Shown here: piece after piece, positions 34,145 to 44,567 of the stretch
How the letters are laid out: every line of letters begins with the position of its first letter
Numbering within the stretch: the first letter of the stretch is position 1
Origin: Helianthus annuus
Lineage: Eukaryota; Streptophyta; Magnoliopsida; Asterales; Asteraceae
Direction of reading: 5' to 3'
Length of the DNA stretch: 64,000 nucleotides
NCBI RefSeq assembly: GCF_002127325.2
Contig: NC_035439.2
Location: forward strand, 4,708,110-4,772,109
The notes under the pieces: generated by a model
Database searches by the model: none
What the model saw: only the letters and a program-made list of their open reading frames with translations
Told to the model about the DNA's origin: nothing
Program-made: the position numbers and the translations under genes

Positions 34145-35619
34145 TGTTATGGAAATTTTAGTGAAAATGATTTTTTCATTAAATATTTAGGACATCAATA
34201 ATATTTATATATGTGTTGTATAAATAATTATTTATGGGTTTGTGTTCAAACTTTGTCCAAATAGAGCTAAGATGAATGAGACATCGAAGCTTGAAGTTGC
34301 AAGAAACAGAGATGAATAAAATAGATTAGTTTTGTCAACTTGTCCCACATAGGTGGGATGACAAAACTCAAAGTGGTATATAAGGAGGAGCACTCCTTGT
34401 AAATTGTTTCCTTAAAGGCAAACACTAGTGGGGACCAAAGGGTGTGCCGCACCCACACATACGCGTAGTATGGATGGCGCATGACCAGGTGGCGTCCTGG
34501 TATACGCAGTGGCATCTATGTGGCGCGCGACTCCACATCACATATGCGCGCATAACATGGGCTATAGGCCTAGTGTGGTGCATTTTGAACTTCGCACACT
34601 GTCTTTGTATTTTTGTCCATGAGCGAGTGGTCAGATACATGGCGGGTGGCTGGTCTGCCTATGGCGCACCCTTGGGTGGCATAGGCGGATGTCATGGCAT
34701 AGCGCAAGCTCCTTAGATGCACGGCTAAAACGGAAGTGCATATGGCGCGTGGGCCTGGAAGGCGCATGACCAGCCGGCGTCCTGGTATGCGTAGCGCCTT
34801 CCAATTAGCGCGTGGCGTAAGAAGGTGTGTCTCCGCGGAAGCATAGTGCATGTTCAACTAAGGCACGCCTGCATGCATGCTTAACCAGTCAAACCTGTCT
34901 ACTTACTAGAGAGTTAATGTTAGACGGTTTCCACTAGTGCGATAAGTTGAATGGCAGTTTCTTTTTACTACCACTTAATATCCATTAAGTTAGAGTTTAA
35001 CCCTTTTAATTACAAGATTAATTATCTTGTTAATTACAAGATTAATGATCTTGTTTATGACTTCATTAAGAGGGTTTAATGAGTATCTCATTATAAAAAA
35101 TGAATATGGTTTATTCATTTGAAGTATAAGAAAAATATACTCAATAGTGATCTCTACATTTCATGAAACTTTAGAGAAGAGCATTCTCAAAAGTATTCAC
35201 AACTTCATTCTTTTCACCAACATTTCTAAACACCAATTTATACCCGGTGTAATCTCGGGCGCGAGAGCCATCTTCGGCAGTACAACTACTGCTTCGGTTG
35301 TTGTATCCTGGAAACAGACCGTCTGAGAGGAGGCACGAAATCTGTTTTAAGGGCCCCGTATCTAACACGATCCTCAACCAAAACCGTCAACGACAGTTTG
35401 TTCATTCTTGCAGCAGAGGTTTATTCAAGATGGTGCGGTTGAAATTTTTCCAAAGATGTTGGCTTGAATCAAGATTGGTACAGTTATTTTGTATTTTATT
35501 TTCATTTATTTAATTTATGTAACCGGTATTGTACTTGATGAATTTCCCACAAATAACGAGAGTCTCGTTATTATTTATTTTATTAATATTTTTAATAAAA
35601 AGTGAATCTAGTTCCTACA
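34145..35619 (+). repeat. 5' LTR of element D
   Basis: Has a TATA box GTATATAAGG (34376-34385). Downstream is a GC-rich block (34440-34830) with the hairpins ACCAGG-TGGCGT-CCTGGT and ACCAG...CTGGT, each near a CGCATGACCAG phrase. Then two adjacent stem-loops ACAAGATTAATTATCTTGT and ACAAGATTAATGATCTTGT (about 35020-35058). The open frames in the GC-rich block occur in both LTR copies and have no recognised product. Confidence 0.9.
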
Positions 35620-35932
35620 ATCTTAAAACAGACTTTCGTGAAGATTGTTGCTACAATCTTAAATCCCTTCTCTATGAGGATTTAGGTTCACGAAACTTAA
35701 AATATTTAATGGATTTTTGTTAAAATCTTGTAAATATTTTTTGGGGAATTATATGTGTAGTACAAACGAGTCGGATTATTTTATGATTGGAGTACAATCT
35801 TTAATCCGAATACCGTGTTACAAAACGATCTTTTTGATTCAAGTTTGGAGTTCATGGGTTTTGTTCGTGTTTAGATAAACCGAACCATATACAAAATAAT
35901 ATGTATTTCAATATGTTTTGAAATACTAAATT

Positions 35933-36917
35933 TTCTAATGAGCGTATTAGAAAACTTTATTTTGTAACCCCTTACAAATGCTTTTGTAACGTTTAATATC
36001 TTTTTAATAAGCTTTTAGTAACCATAATTGATATATTAATATTGGTTTTAAAAGTCTTGAAATATATTTATTTTCTAATTAGCATATTAGAAAATAATTA
36101 TTTTATAAAATAACTAGTTTTAATATCTCCTAACGAGCGTGTTAGAAACGTTGTTGAAAGAATAACGACATTAAAACTTTTTATATCTCTAACGAGCGTG
36201 TTAGAATTGTATAGAATGATAAGTTTTAATATCATCTTTTATATCTAATGAGCGTGTTAGATACGATGATTGTGTAAAACTAACTTGTTAAAAGACGATT
36301 AGATTTTCTAACGAGCGTGCTAGAAAATATACGTTTAGATTTTCTAACAAGCGTGTTAGAAAATATTATTCTTTCAAATAATTACCGACGAGTGTGTTGG
36401 AGACAATTATTTTGGATAATAAACCTTGTAACGGTTTCGTCTAAACTATTAAATTTCTAACGAGCGAGTTAGAAACGGATTTTTTCCACATAGGTTTAAA
36501 CGATTTTTATTTGTTTATTTCTAATGAGCGTATTAGAAATAGTTTATATTTTTTTTATAAACTTCGAAACAAATTTTGTAATCGATTATTTCTAGCGAGC
36601 GTGTTAGAAAATATTTGTGTTCATTTCTAACGAGCGTATTAGAAAGTGTTCATTTAAACTAAAAGTGAATAATTGTATTCGTTTTATTTCTAACGAGCGC
36701 GTTAGAAGCCGTTTACTTTATAAAAACCGAATATTTTGAATGTTTGTTCAACATTTAAATTCTAATTAGCATATTAGAATTGGTTATCATCCAAACCACT
36801 CTTTTTAACGATTGATAATCGTTATTATCTAACAACGGTTAGAAATGGTTTGAATATGATAAACCATTTATTAAAACGATATGTATTCGTTTTATTTTCA
36901 AACGAGCGAGTTTGAAA
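35933..36917 (+). repeat. Array of about 16 conserved-loop hairpins
   Basis: The consensus TTCTAAC-GAGCGT-GTTAGAA recurs at about 35933, 36073, 36127, 36187, 36244, 36304, 36340, 36381, 36453, 36517, 36589, 36624, 36687, 36759, 36826 and 36894, mostly 35-75 bp apart. Arms vary with pairing kept: TTCTAAT...ATTAGAA (35933, 36517), TTCTAACG...CGTTAGAA (36687), TTCAAAC...GTTTGAA (36894). The loop GAGCG is mostly constant. A related hairpin CACAAC-GAGCGG-GTTGTG is at about 51166, in the same element beyond the E insertion. This is a non-coding region of element D. Confidence 0.88.
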
Positions 36918-37170
36918 TTGTTTTATTTATTAAACTATTATAAGGTTTATTGTCTTGATTTTTAATCAAAACATAAACATATAGTTTAATAGTAAAAGAC
37001 TTGCAAAAACGAGAAATGTTTTGAACGAATAAAACATGTCTTTGCGAAGTATAAGTGATTCGATACTTCCACGAAAAGTATAACGTCTTGAACTATATAA
37101 TAGTTTTGGAGAGACTATTTTGTGAAAAACAACTCGATGTTGTTATAGACATAATAAGTTGCTTAGCTAC

Positions 37171-40100
37171 TGTAACACCTCGAAATTTTGCGTCCAATAA
37201 TGTATTGACACGTGTCTTGAGTTTACACGTGGTATTAAATACTAAATAAAGGACTAAAGTTGGCAAACATTGAAAGTATGTAAATTCGAGGGTTAAAAAT
37301 GTCAACGAGGGATAAATATACTATACAGTAACTCTAAATGATGCTCGTACCTTCAAAACAAATAAATCATGGATCGTACGGAACGAAATACGAAAGAAAG
37401 TGAGAGATTACAAACTACAGGAGTTAATTGTGTCAACATGTTTAAATTATACCTCTGAATGACCCTTTAACATACCCGAGGCTTTGTAACAGTAAATTAC
37501 GCTCACTAGAATATACGATATAAATTTCACAAAGTTCCGTTTTAAAACGAGAAAGTTATGATCAATTTCGTATGCGAGGGGTTAGAAGCGTCAACAATGA
37601 AAGTTAGGGCTTTTCGGATAGTAATTAAACTAACCGGGGACTTAACGATGCGGGTAAAAGTCGCGAGGCCCTTATTCGTAAATAAACGAGGCCCGAAACG
37701 CAAAGTTACCCCTTCGGAACCGAAAGGCCAGGGTAATAATGGCAAAAGATTTGAAAATCTTGAAAATCAAGTCTCAGGCGACCCGCGTTAGAGAAACAAG
37801 GAAGCTCACGCGGGCCGCGAGCCATGTATAGATTCGGTGCCTGACATTGGGATTCAGGCGACCCGCGTAAGCCATATGTGAACTCTTACGCGGGCCGCGT
37901 CAAGGCGCCAGATGCAGAATACGGGGACAAGAGCACTGTTTGCTATTTTAACCGACTTATATGGCAATTATGGCAGCATGGGCACCCCCTAAACGTCCCC
38001 TAGCACTCAGGGACACATGTTGATCATCCATGAACAATTATAGCCCTAGTTGTAATGATCTTGTGCTCCAATTTTCACTATAAAAGGCCATGTAGTGCAC
38101 ACATTGTAACCACACCTCAAACCTGCTTTCTTGATCACTTCTGGAGCTCAAGAGCACTCTTCTATCATCTCTGGTCGTGTACCAAGCTTCTGTAAGTTTG
38201 CCTAACCCTTTGTGGTTTAGTTTTTACATAGTTATAGCTTAAAAGTCAATCCGTCGTAATTAACGATTGACTTTACGATAAATTACAAATGGTCCAGTGG
38301 TTTGTCGAATCAAAGGTAGTTATATGTTGGTAATCATGTGGGCTTTAAACCCTAAATAGGGCACCCTCTGATTCCCACTCTAACTAGTCCGAATGTCGAG
38401 TCAAACATTCTTAGAAAAAGTCAAAAGAATGCTATTTTGCGATTTCATGCATAATCGGTAATGTAGATAGCGTGTAACCTGTTTTTAACACTCGTATAAC
38501 ATGATAATAAGTATATTAACTAGTCTAAGCTTGTTTGAACCGACCATTTACTGTTTTTACCCGGTTCGGAACCGAAAGTCGCAAAACTTTGACTTTTGCT
38601 TTGACTTCAGTTCTGACCCGTTTTGGTATGAGTTAGATATGCCTTAGGACTCTCATAGGACCAGGTAACATGATGGTATAACCCTCTGTGACCGGTTAGT
38701 TGTTTGTCCAAGTCTTTAGCACATTTCCGTTAAATGCTTAAAAGTTGACCGTAACGCCCTTTTTACTTTAAAACGAGAATTTTGGACACGTGACAGGACA
38801 ATAACCTTAGTTACTAATTTCTAAGCATGTCCCTAAAATTTCACGTCAATCTGAGGTCTAGAATAGGAGTTATGCTAAATAGCGCAATTACGGAAACTTA
38901 AGTAATTAAATGGCGCATTTAGCATAAAGCCTATCTAAACCCAAATTTCGACACCAAACCTTTTACACACTGATGTAAAATAATATTTTGGGATTTTTAA
39001 AGATTTTTAATCATTTTTAGCCTGCTCATAACCTGCGGTTATGGCATCGGTTCGGTAAATACCGAATATACCCTTTTTGGACATAACTTGAGTTCTACAA
39101 GGTAATTTGACCCGATTCCAGTTGCTACTGAATTTAAATAATAAATAGAGTATTTTGGACTTTATAAGCTGTTCGGAAAACCCAGATTTCCTGTAGAACT
39201 CAGAAACCTCTTTTATAATCTTTAAAATGACCAAAATACCCCTACGGGACATATATTGGATTAAAACTCGTTACGGGCATTATGGAAGGTATCCTACTGA
39301 TACCACAACCTCTTTAAAGCATATTGACTTAGGAAACCTGTGTAGGACTCTTACGGGTACCCGTTACTCCTTTTGCGCGCACGGTCCGGTTTATGTAACT
39401 AGTTTACATAAACTAGCCGAAACGGGCCAAACCTTATCATTTTTACTTCAAAATCCAGAATGTGGTTATATTACCCATATAAGACAAGTCTTCAAACTTG
39501 TTGGGTCCAAACCACATTCCATTCCCGGTTTTCGCCTTTCACGCGATTAAACCGTAATTATCCTTTGAATCTGACCGGTCTAAGCTAAGCTAAATTAAAG
39601 ACCCGTTAGAATTCTAATAGGTTGTTTTAAACCTTCGTTCCAGAATAGGAGACCAGTAAAAGAAACTTGCATTGTTTATTAAGGATTATTACTTGCTCAG
39701 GTAAATACTTTTAACTTATTTTCCGTTATACGGGCTTGGGTTACGGTATTTAAAATACCGCTTGGTCGGGCAATTGACCCCAACTTATTAGTAGTCGGGT
39801 GATTTCAATGTGACCCGTTTAAAAATTGGTTTTGTTGGCTTTACGCCTTTGGGAGCTTAATGACCATGTCCCGAATATCCTTGGCATCATTTTACGAAAT
39901 GGCCACGACCCCGACACACGGGTGTAGGCGTACACCCGTAATGTGTCTATATCATTAAAGGTATAACCGTTGGTTTTCCCGCCACGGCTTTATGCTTTGT
40001 GGCGTGTCTATTAACCTTAAACCCGGCACGACCCGGGCGACCGAACGCATAGTAAACATGTAATTCTTTTACAAGATTTAATTATAAATTATCCCAAGTT

Positions 40101-40505
40101 ATAAAGAGTTTGTGCCTTGTGCATTCAAATCAATTTTATTAAACATTTTACAAAAGTGTCAGTTGAATGTATTTACCAATGTAAACTGACGTATTTTTCC
40201 CCAAAAAGATTAATGCAGGTTCTACTCGTAATAGGCTGGCCACTCCTTAGCATCGTTAGAGTCTCGCAAGCTTGGGATGCCAATATCTGTTGAACAATTA
40301 TTTTTCTATCTTATTTTGATCCCCTGTGATTATATTTCGACGATTGTGATACTTGGATATTACATTCAATAGTTGAAATATATTTATCTTTATGCTTCCG
40401 CTGTGCATTTATATATTGTGTGGTTTGACTATCTTGTTGCCAACTACGTCACGGTAATCCCCCACCGGGCCCACCGGTGAAACACGTGGAAATCGGGGTG
40501 TGACA
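37171..40505 (+). repeat. 5' LTR of element E
   Basis: Carries long imperfect inverted repeats of GCGACCCGCGTAAG (37858-37871) and CTTACGCGGGCCGC (37885-37898; one mismatch in 14), preceded by a related pair at 37777-37820. The TATA box CTATAAAAG is at 38078-38086 and a splice-donor-like GTAAGT at 38192. A 107-residue open frame (39227-39550) is kept in both LTRs without a recognisable domain. Confidence 0.93.
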
Positions 40506-40508
40506 GGT

Positions 40509-40521
40509 TGGTATCAGAGCC
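40509..40521 (+). other. Primer binding site of element E (tRNA-Met)
   Basis: TGGTATCAGAGCC starting 3 bp after the LTR end. Confidence 0.88.
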
Positions 40522-40679
40522 AACGTTGAGTGAATTAAACACTATCCTTATGTGTTTAATCTCAATGACACAATTGCACATACTTGAGTCTAGACAAGAA
40601 CATAGGACAAATTCGAATTGTTATTCCAGTTTGTCTTTTATTGTATATTGTTGATTTAAAAGTTTTGAAAGCAGGAATT

Positions 40680-41907
40680 ATGCCACCAGCAATTAAAAGA
40701 GGAGGAAGAGGCAAAGGGCCGATCACTACTCACAATGATCACGAGGCCGGACCTTCGAACAAGCGAGCTCCTTCCAGTACAAGGAGTGAAGAACCTCAGA
40801 GACGTAGAAGGAACCTCTTTAAACCCGCAAGATGGTCTACCTCACACAGTTCGACACCTTCTTACCGTCACTCTTTTGGACCAGATTCGGAAAACAATCC
40901 CAGTAACCCTCAACCCTCGTGTATACCTCTCCAGCGATCTGCTTCACACCGTTCCTATGGCGATCCTACTCCCTTCTTTCAAGGCTGATTTAACCCGACT
41001 GATTATGTCCAAGAACCAATAGGTTATAACCCTTTAGGACCTGAAGACCATTTCTCCGAAGATAATGCGGTAGATATGGACGAAGACACGGATCCCATAG
41101 AACCTGCAAGAGGTACTCCCAACCATCCAATCGAGATCTCTGATGGGTCATCCTTCCATGGAACACCCTATCAAGGTCCCGACAGTTACCAGGCGAGGTT
41201 TAAACAGTGTGATTGGTACTTCACACCTTCTCATCACTTCTCGCCTCATGAGCAGCAGCAGCAACAGGATCCTTCCGAGGATTCACGTTTCGTGGCAGTT
41301 ACGCCACCGCCTCCTCCGCCACCAGTTCAGCAAGCACCTCCAGATCCGCCAAGGCGTAGGTGATCAGGCGCGCGGATGTCTACCCGAAGAGGGGAATTCC
41401 ACTTTAGCACCCCTCGCCACTCGAGTGCAAGTCACTTTCCGCCAGTGCCTGAAGAACCACAGTTAGGGGAACCTTCTGGTCACCCTAATGAGGTGAATTC
41501 TGCACTAGTTGCACCACCTCCGCCACCATTCGGATATGACAATCCGATACCAGCGTACGCCGGTTCCACCGCGTACAACCCGTTTGAGCAGCCGACTCAC
41601 ACGCACTACAACTATAATTACGATGTCGACCCATACGTGGTATCGGCTAATTACAATGCCCTCCATCCCGACAGAGCTTATGGAAGCCTTTAGGGAGTAG
41701 ATTACTCAGCTCATGGATATCCAGCACCTCCTAGACCTCCGGTTCAACAACCGTCGCAGCAGCCACGTTTTTCTCCACCAGAGCAAGAAGAAATCCTCCA
41801 CCGTCTAAACCGAGTGGAACGAGACTTTGAGCAAGAACGTAAAAGTAATTGTGGATTCCTCAAAGGCCTCGCAAACCTACTAAAAGGGAGGAAGAAACGA
41901 GATCATT
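40680..41907 (+). pseudogene. Extra ORF (aORF) of element E with three nonsense codons
   Basis: One reading frame runs from ATG 40680 (MPPAIKRGGRGKGPITTHND) to TAG at 41907. It is broken by TGA 40986, TGA 41361 and TAG 41691, with no frameshift. The predicted product is about 410 residues: a basic N-terminus, an acidic middle (DMDEDTDPIEPARGTP), Pro-rich runs (PPPPPPPVQQ), and a coiled-coil-like basic C-terminus (EEILHRLNRVERDFEQERK ... LLKGRKKRD). It is the positional equivalent of the extra ORFs of A and B; the role is unknown. All three stops can be explained by C-to-T changes (CGA to TGA twice, CAG to TAG). An acceptor-like GAAAGCAG lies 5 bp before the ATG. Confidence 0.7.
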
Positions 41908-41945
41908 AGTCTCTTCATGTACTATAGTACTTACTATTACAATCA

Positions 41946-42126
41946 AGTCCCTGGGGGGACATTTACCTTAAGTATTTTAGTCCCTGCGAGGACATTTATC
42001 GTGTTTAGTCCCTGCGTGGACAATTGCATTTCAGTCCCTGCGTGGACTTATCTTTTAGTCCCTGTGCGGACATCTATCTATGTATTTGGTCCCTGCGTGG
42101 ACTTGTTTTATGTAAACCTCTGCGTA
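41946..42126 (+). repeat. GTCC-CTGCGT-GGAC hairpin repeats between aORF and gag
   Basis: Six copies at 41947-41960, 41980-41993, 42008-42021, 42034-42047, 42058-42071 and 42089-42102. A seventh near 42116 has changed arms (ACCT...AGGT) around the same CTGCGT loop. Spacing is 24-33 bp. The region from 42130 to 42875 that follows is AT-rich and has no recognised gene. Confidence 0.85.
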
Positions 42127-42875
42127 GGTATTTATTTATTTAAAAGTCCCGTTTAGGGAAGTGTGTGACCATTATTATGATTAATGGAATATATGTTATA
42201 AATTTCATTTTGTTATTATATACAATGAATCAAAGATCATTCCTTTTTAAATTAATCTGGCTAAATAAAGAATCTTAATAGTGAAACCTAGCCTGGTGTC
42301 ATTATAAGACCCGGCCAAGATGGTAAGACTTAATTAAAAGATTCAGATTCCAGTTAACCTCTGTAAACACGTTAACATCCTTGACAGATGTGATTCGTAA
42401 AAAAAAATCACACCCGTCATTCTCATACAAGAATCCTTCAAAGGATTCCAAGACCCAAATTAATGATTTATAAATCATGGGCTAAATCGTCAGTAAAGAT
42501 GATCATTTATCAAACATCCATTGGTGATGTAGTGCCCACAGGCCATACTTATTGTCATATAAGACAAAAAGACAGTTGTAGTCTATGACTCCCTGTCAGA
42601 AAAGGTAAAAGAACTACGGTTCAAACCTTCATGCCTTGATTCTCTGAAATCCTGGCTTATATTATAAAAACGTCATTGTGACTAGGCTTTGTGCCACTAA
42701 CTATATTAATTTGTAAATAGGATAAGTTATATTCAGTCCTAAATAACAGTGAGTAACAAATTAACCAAATATGGTCTATGTTTACCATGGTTAATGAATT
42801 GCCATAACAGACAATTCCATAATAAACTCCTAAATAAAACTTTATCATTATCTTCTGTAGCAGATTCGAGATACA

Positions 42876-44567
42876 ATGGCTGAACCAAGTGGAGTTAATA
42901 GTCATTCGAAGGAGGATAACAATGATAACGCTCAGATTCATTTAACGGGCGCTGAATTGAAAGCTCTAGTAGACGGCGCTGTTAAGGCAGCCTTGGATCG
43001 GCAGTATGAAGAGCACACCGAGTCCCGAAGCAGAACCCTATCTACACCACACTCAAAGCCAAAAACCCACTCTAAATCTCACAGCAAACCACCCTCGACT
43101 CCGTCTAAGCCTAAGAAGGACGACGATAGACACTCATCCAATGAGAATAGCGTCCACCCTAAGAAGAAAGTGGTCGATGATACACCTCGCGCCAGGGGTT
43201 GCACGTATAAGTATTTCGTTTCATGCAAACCCCGAGATTTTACTGGGGAAAAGGGCGAGGTGGATTGTATGACCTGGTTAGACGAGATGGACACTGTTGT
43301 GGACATTAGTGGTTGTGCTGAGAAAGACTTGGTGAAGTTTGTTTCACAGTCGTTCAAGGGTGAAGCCCTAGCGTGGTGGAGATCTCTGGTTCAAGCCTCT
43401 GGGAAGGCTATTTTGTATAGCATGACATGGGAGGAATTTATGGCTCTCATCAAGGAAAATTACTGCCCTCAGCACGAGGTTGAGAAGATAGAGTCTGACT
43501 TCTTATCGTTGGTCATGAAGAACCTGGATTGCCAGGCATATCTCACGACTTTCAACACTCTGTCGAGATTGGTTTCGTACCTTGTTACACTGGAACCCAA
43601 ATGGATTGCGCGCTTCATTGGGGGTTTGGCCCCAGAAATAATAGCCAGCGTAAAGGCTTCTAGGCCTGCTACCTTCAGGTCCGTGGCAGATATATCTCTG
43701 TCTCTCACGCTTGATGCAGTGAGGCAGAGATCGTTGAGAAATGCCAATAGCGAAAAGAGGAAACGTGAGGATGATGATTCACGTAGATCCAGCAAGAAGC
43801 ATCGGGGCAATCTTGACCACAAGAGGGGGTCAGAGAACAAGAAAAATGACCGACAGTCGGGCGACAAGCCCTTGTGCAAGGTTTGTCAGAAGCACCACTT
43901 TGGAAGGTGTAGGTTCGAAAAGAAATCCCCACTGAAGGCGTGTGGGATATGCAAGTCCTCTGAGCATAGGACTCTTGAGTGCAAGAAACTCAAGGATGCA
44001 ACTTGTTACAGTTGCAATGAGAAGGGGCATATCAAGACGAACTGCCCAAAGATAGCGAAGAAGGCTGAAGAAGGTAAAAAGACCAATGCGAGGGTCTTTC
44101 AGATGGATGTTAAAGAGGCTATTCAGAACGACAATGTCATAACCGGTACGTTCCTTATCAATGATGTTTTCGCAAGAGTCTTATTTGATTCTGGAGCAGA
44201 TAAATCCTTTGTGGATGATAAGTTCTGCGAGTTATTAAAATTGCCTGTTAAAACCTTGAATGTAAAATATGAAGTAGAACTAGCTGATGGCACTATGGGG
44301 ACAGTTTCAACTGTTTTAGATGGATGTGTTATATCCATTAGGAATCACTCATTTCCTTTATCCCTGTTACCCTTTAAACTCGCTGGTTTCGACGTAGTGT
44401 TGGGTATGGATTGGTTATCGCATAACCAAGCCCAAATCGTGTGCAACCAGAAACAAGTGGTAATCAAGACTCCGTCTGGAGAACCACTTACCATCCAAGG
44501 AGATACTCGACATGGATTGCCTGCACATGTATCTATGCTAAAGGCATCCAGATGTTTGAAGAAATGA
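42876..44567 (+). CDS. gag: Gag-protease of element E
   Basis: A 563-residue frame from ATG 42876. A Ser/Lys-rich N-terminal region precedes the gag capsid domain (CTYKYFVSCKPRDF, GEALAWWRSLV, TWEEFMALIKENYCP). Two CCHC knuckles follow: CGICKSSEHRTLEC (C356-C359-H364-C369) and CYSCNEKGHIKTNC (C377-C380-H385-C390). The aspartic protease comes next with active-site DSGA at residue 438 and the flap/core phrase FDVVLGMDWL. The frame ends at TGA 44565-44567 between protease and reverse transcriptase. The pol frame continues in the same phase beyond it, so the stop is probably a nonsense mutation in a single gag-pol ORF. Confidence 0.92.
   Translation: MAEPSGVNSHSKEDNNDNAQIHLTGAELKALVDGAVKAALDRQYEEHTESRSRTLSTPHSKPKTHSKSHSKPPSTPSKPKKDDDRHSSNENSVHPKKKVVDDTPRARGCTYKYFVSCKPRDFTGEKGEVDCMTWLDEMDTVVDISGCAEKDLVKFVSQSFKGEALAWWRSLVQASGKAILYSMTWEEFMALIKENYCPQHEVEKIESDFLSLVMKNLDCQAYLTTFNTLSRLVSYLVTLEPKWIARFIGGLAPEIIASVKASRPATFRSVADISLSLTLDAVRQRSLRNANSEKRKREDDDSRRSSKKHRGNLDHKRGSENKKNDRQSGDKPLCKVCQKHHFGRCRFEKKSPLKACGICKSSEHRTLECKKLKDATCYSCNEKGHIKTNCPKIAKKAEEGKKTNARVFQMDVKEAIQNDNVITGTFLINDVFARVLFDSGADKSFVDDKFCELLKLPVKTLNVKYEVELADGTMGTVSTVLDGCVISIRNHSFPLSLLPFKLAGFDVVLGMDWLSHNQAQIVCNQKQVVIKTPSGEPLTIQGDTRHGLPAHVSMLKASRCLKK

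Noticed and set aside
34444..34857. Overlapping open frames in the GC-rich block (also 53681-54064)
   Set aside because: They lie in the LTR of element D on both strands and reflect low stop-codon frequency in GC-rich sequence.
35933..36917. CRISPR-like look of regularly spaced palindromic repeats
   Set aside because: Spacers are irregular in length, repeats are degenerate, and the context is a plant LTR element with no cas genes; it is a hairpin array, not CRISPR.
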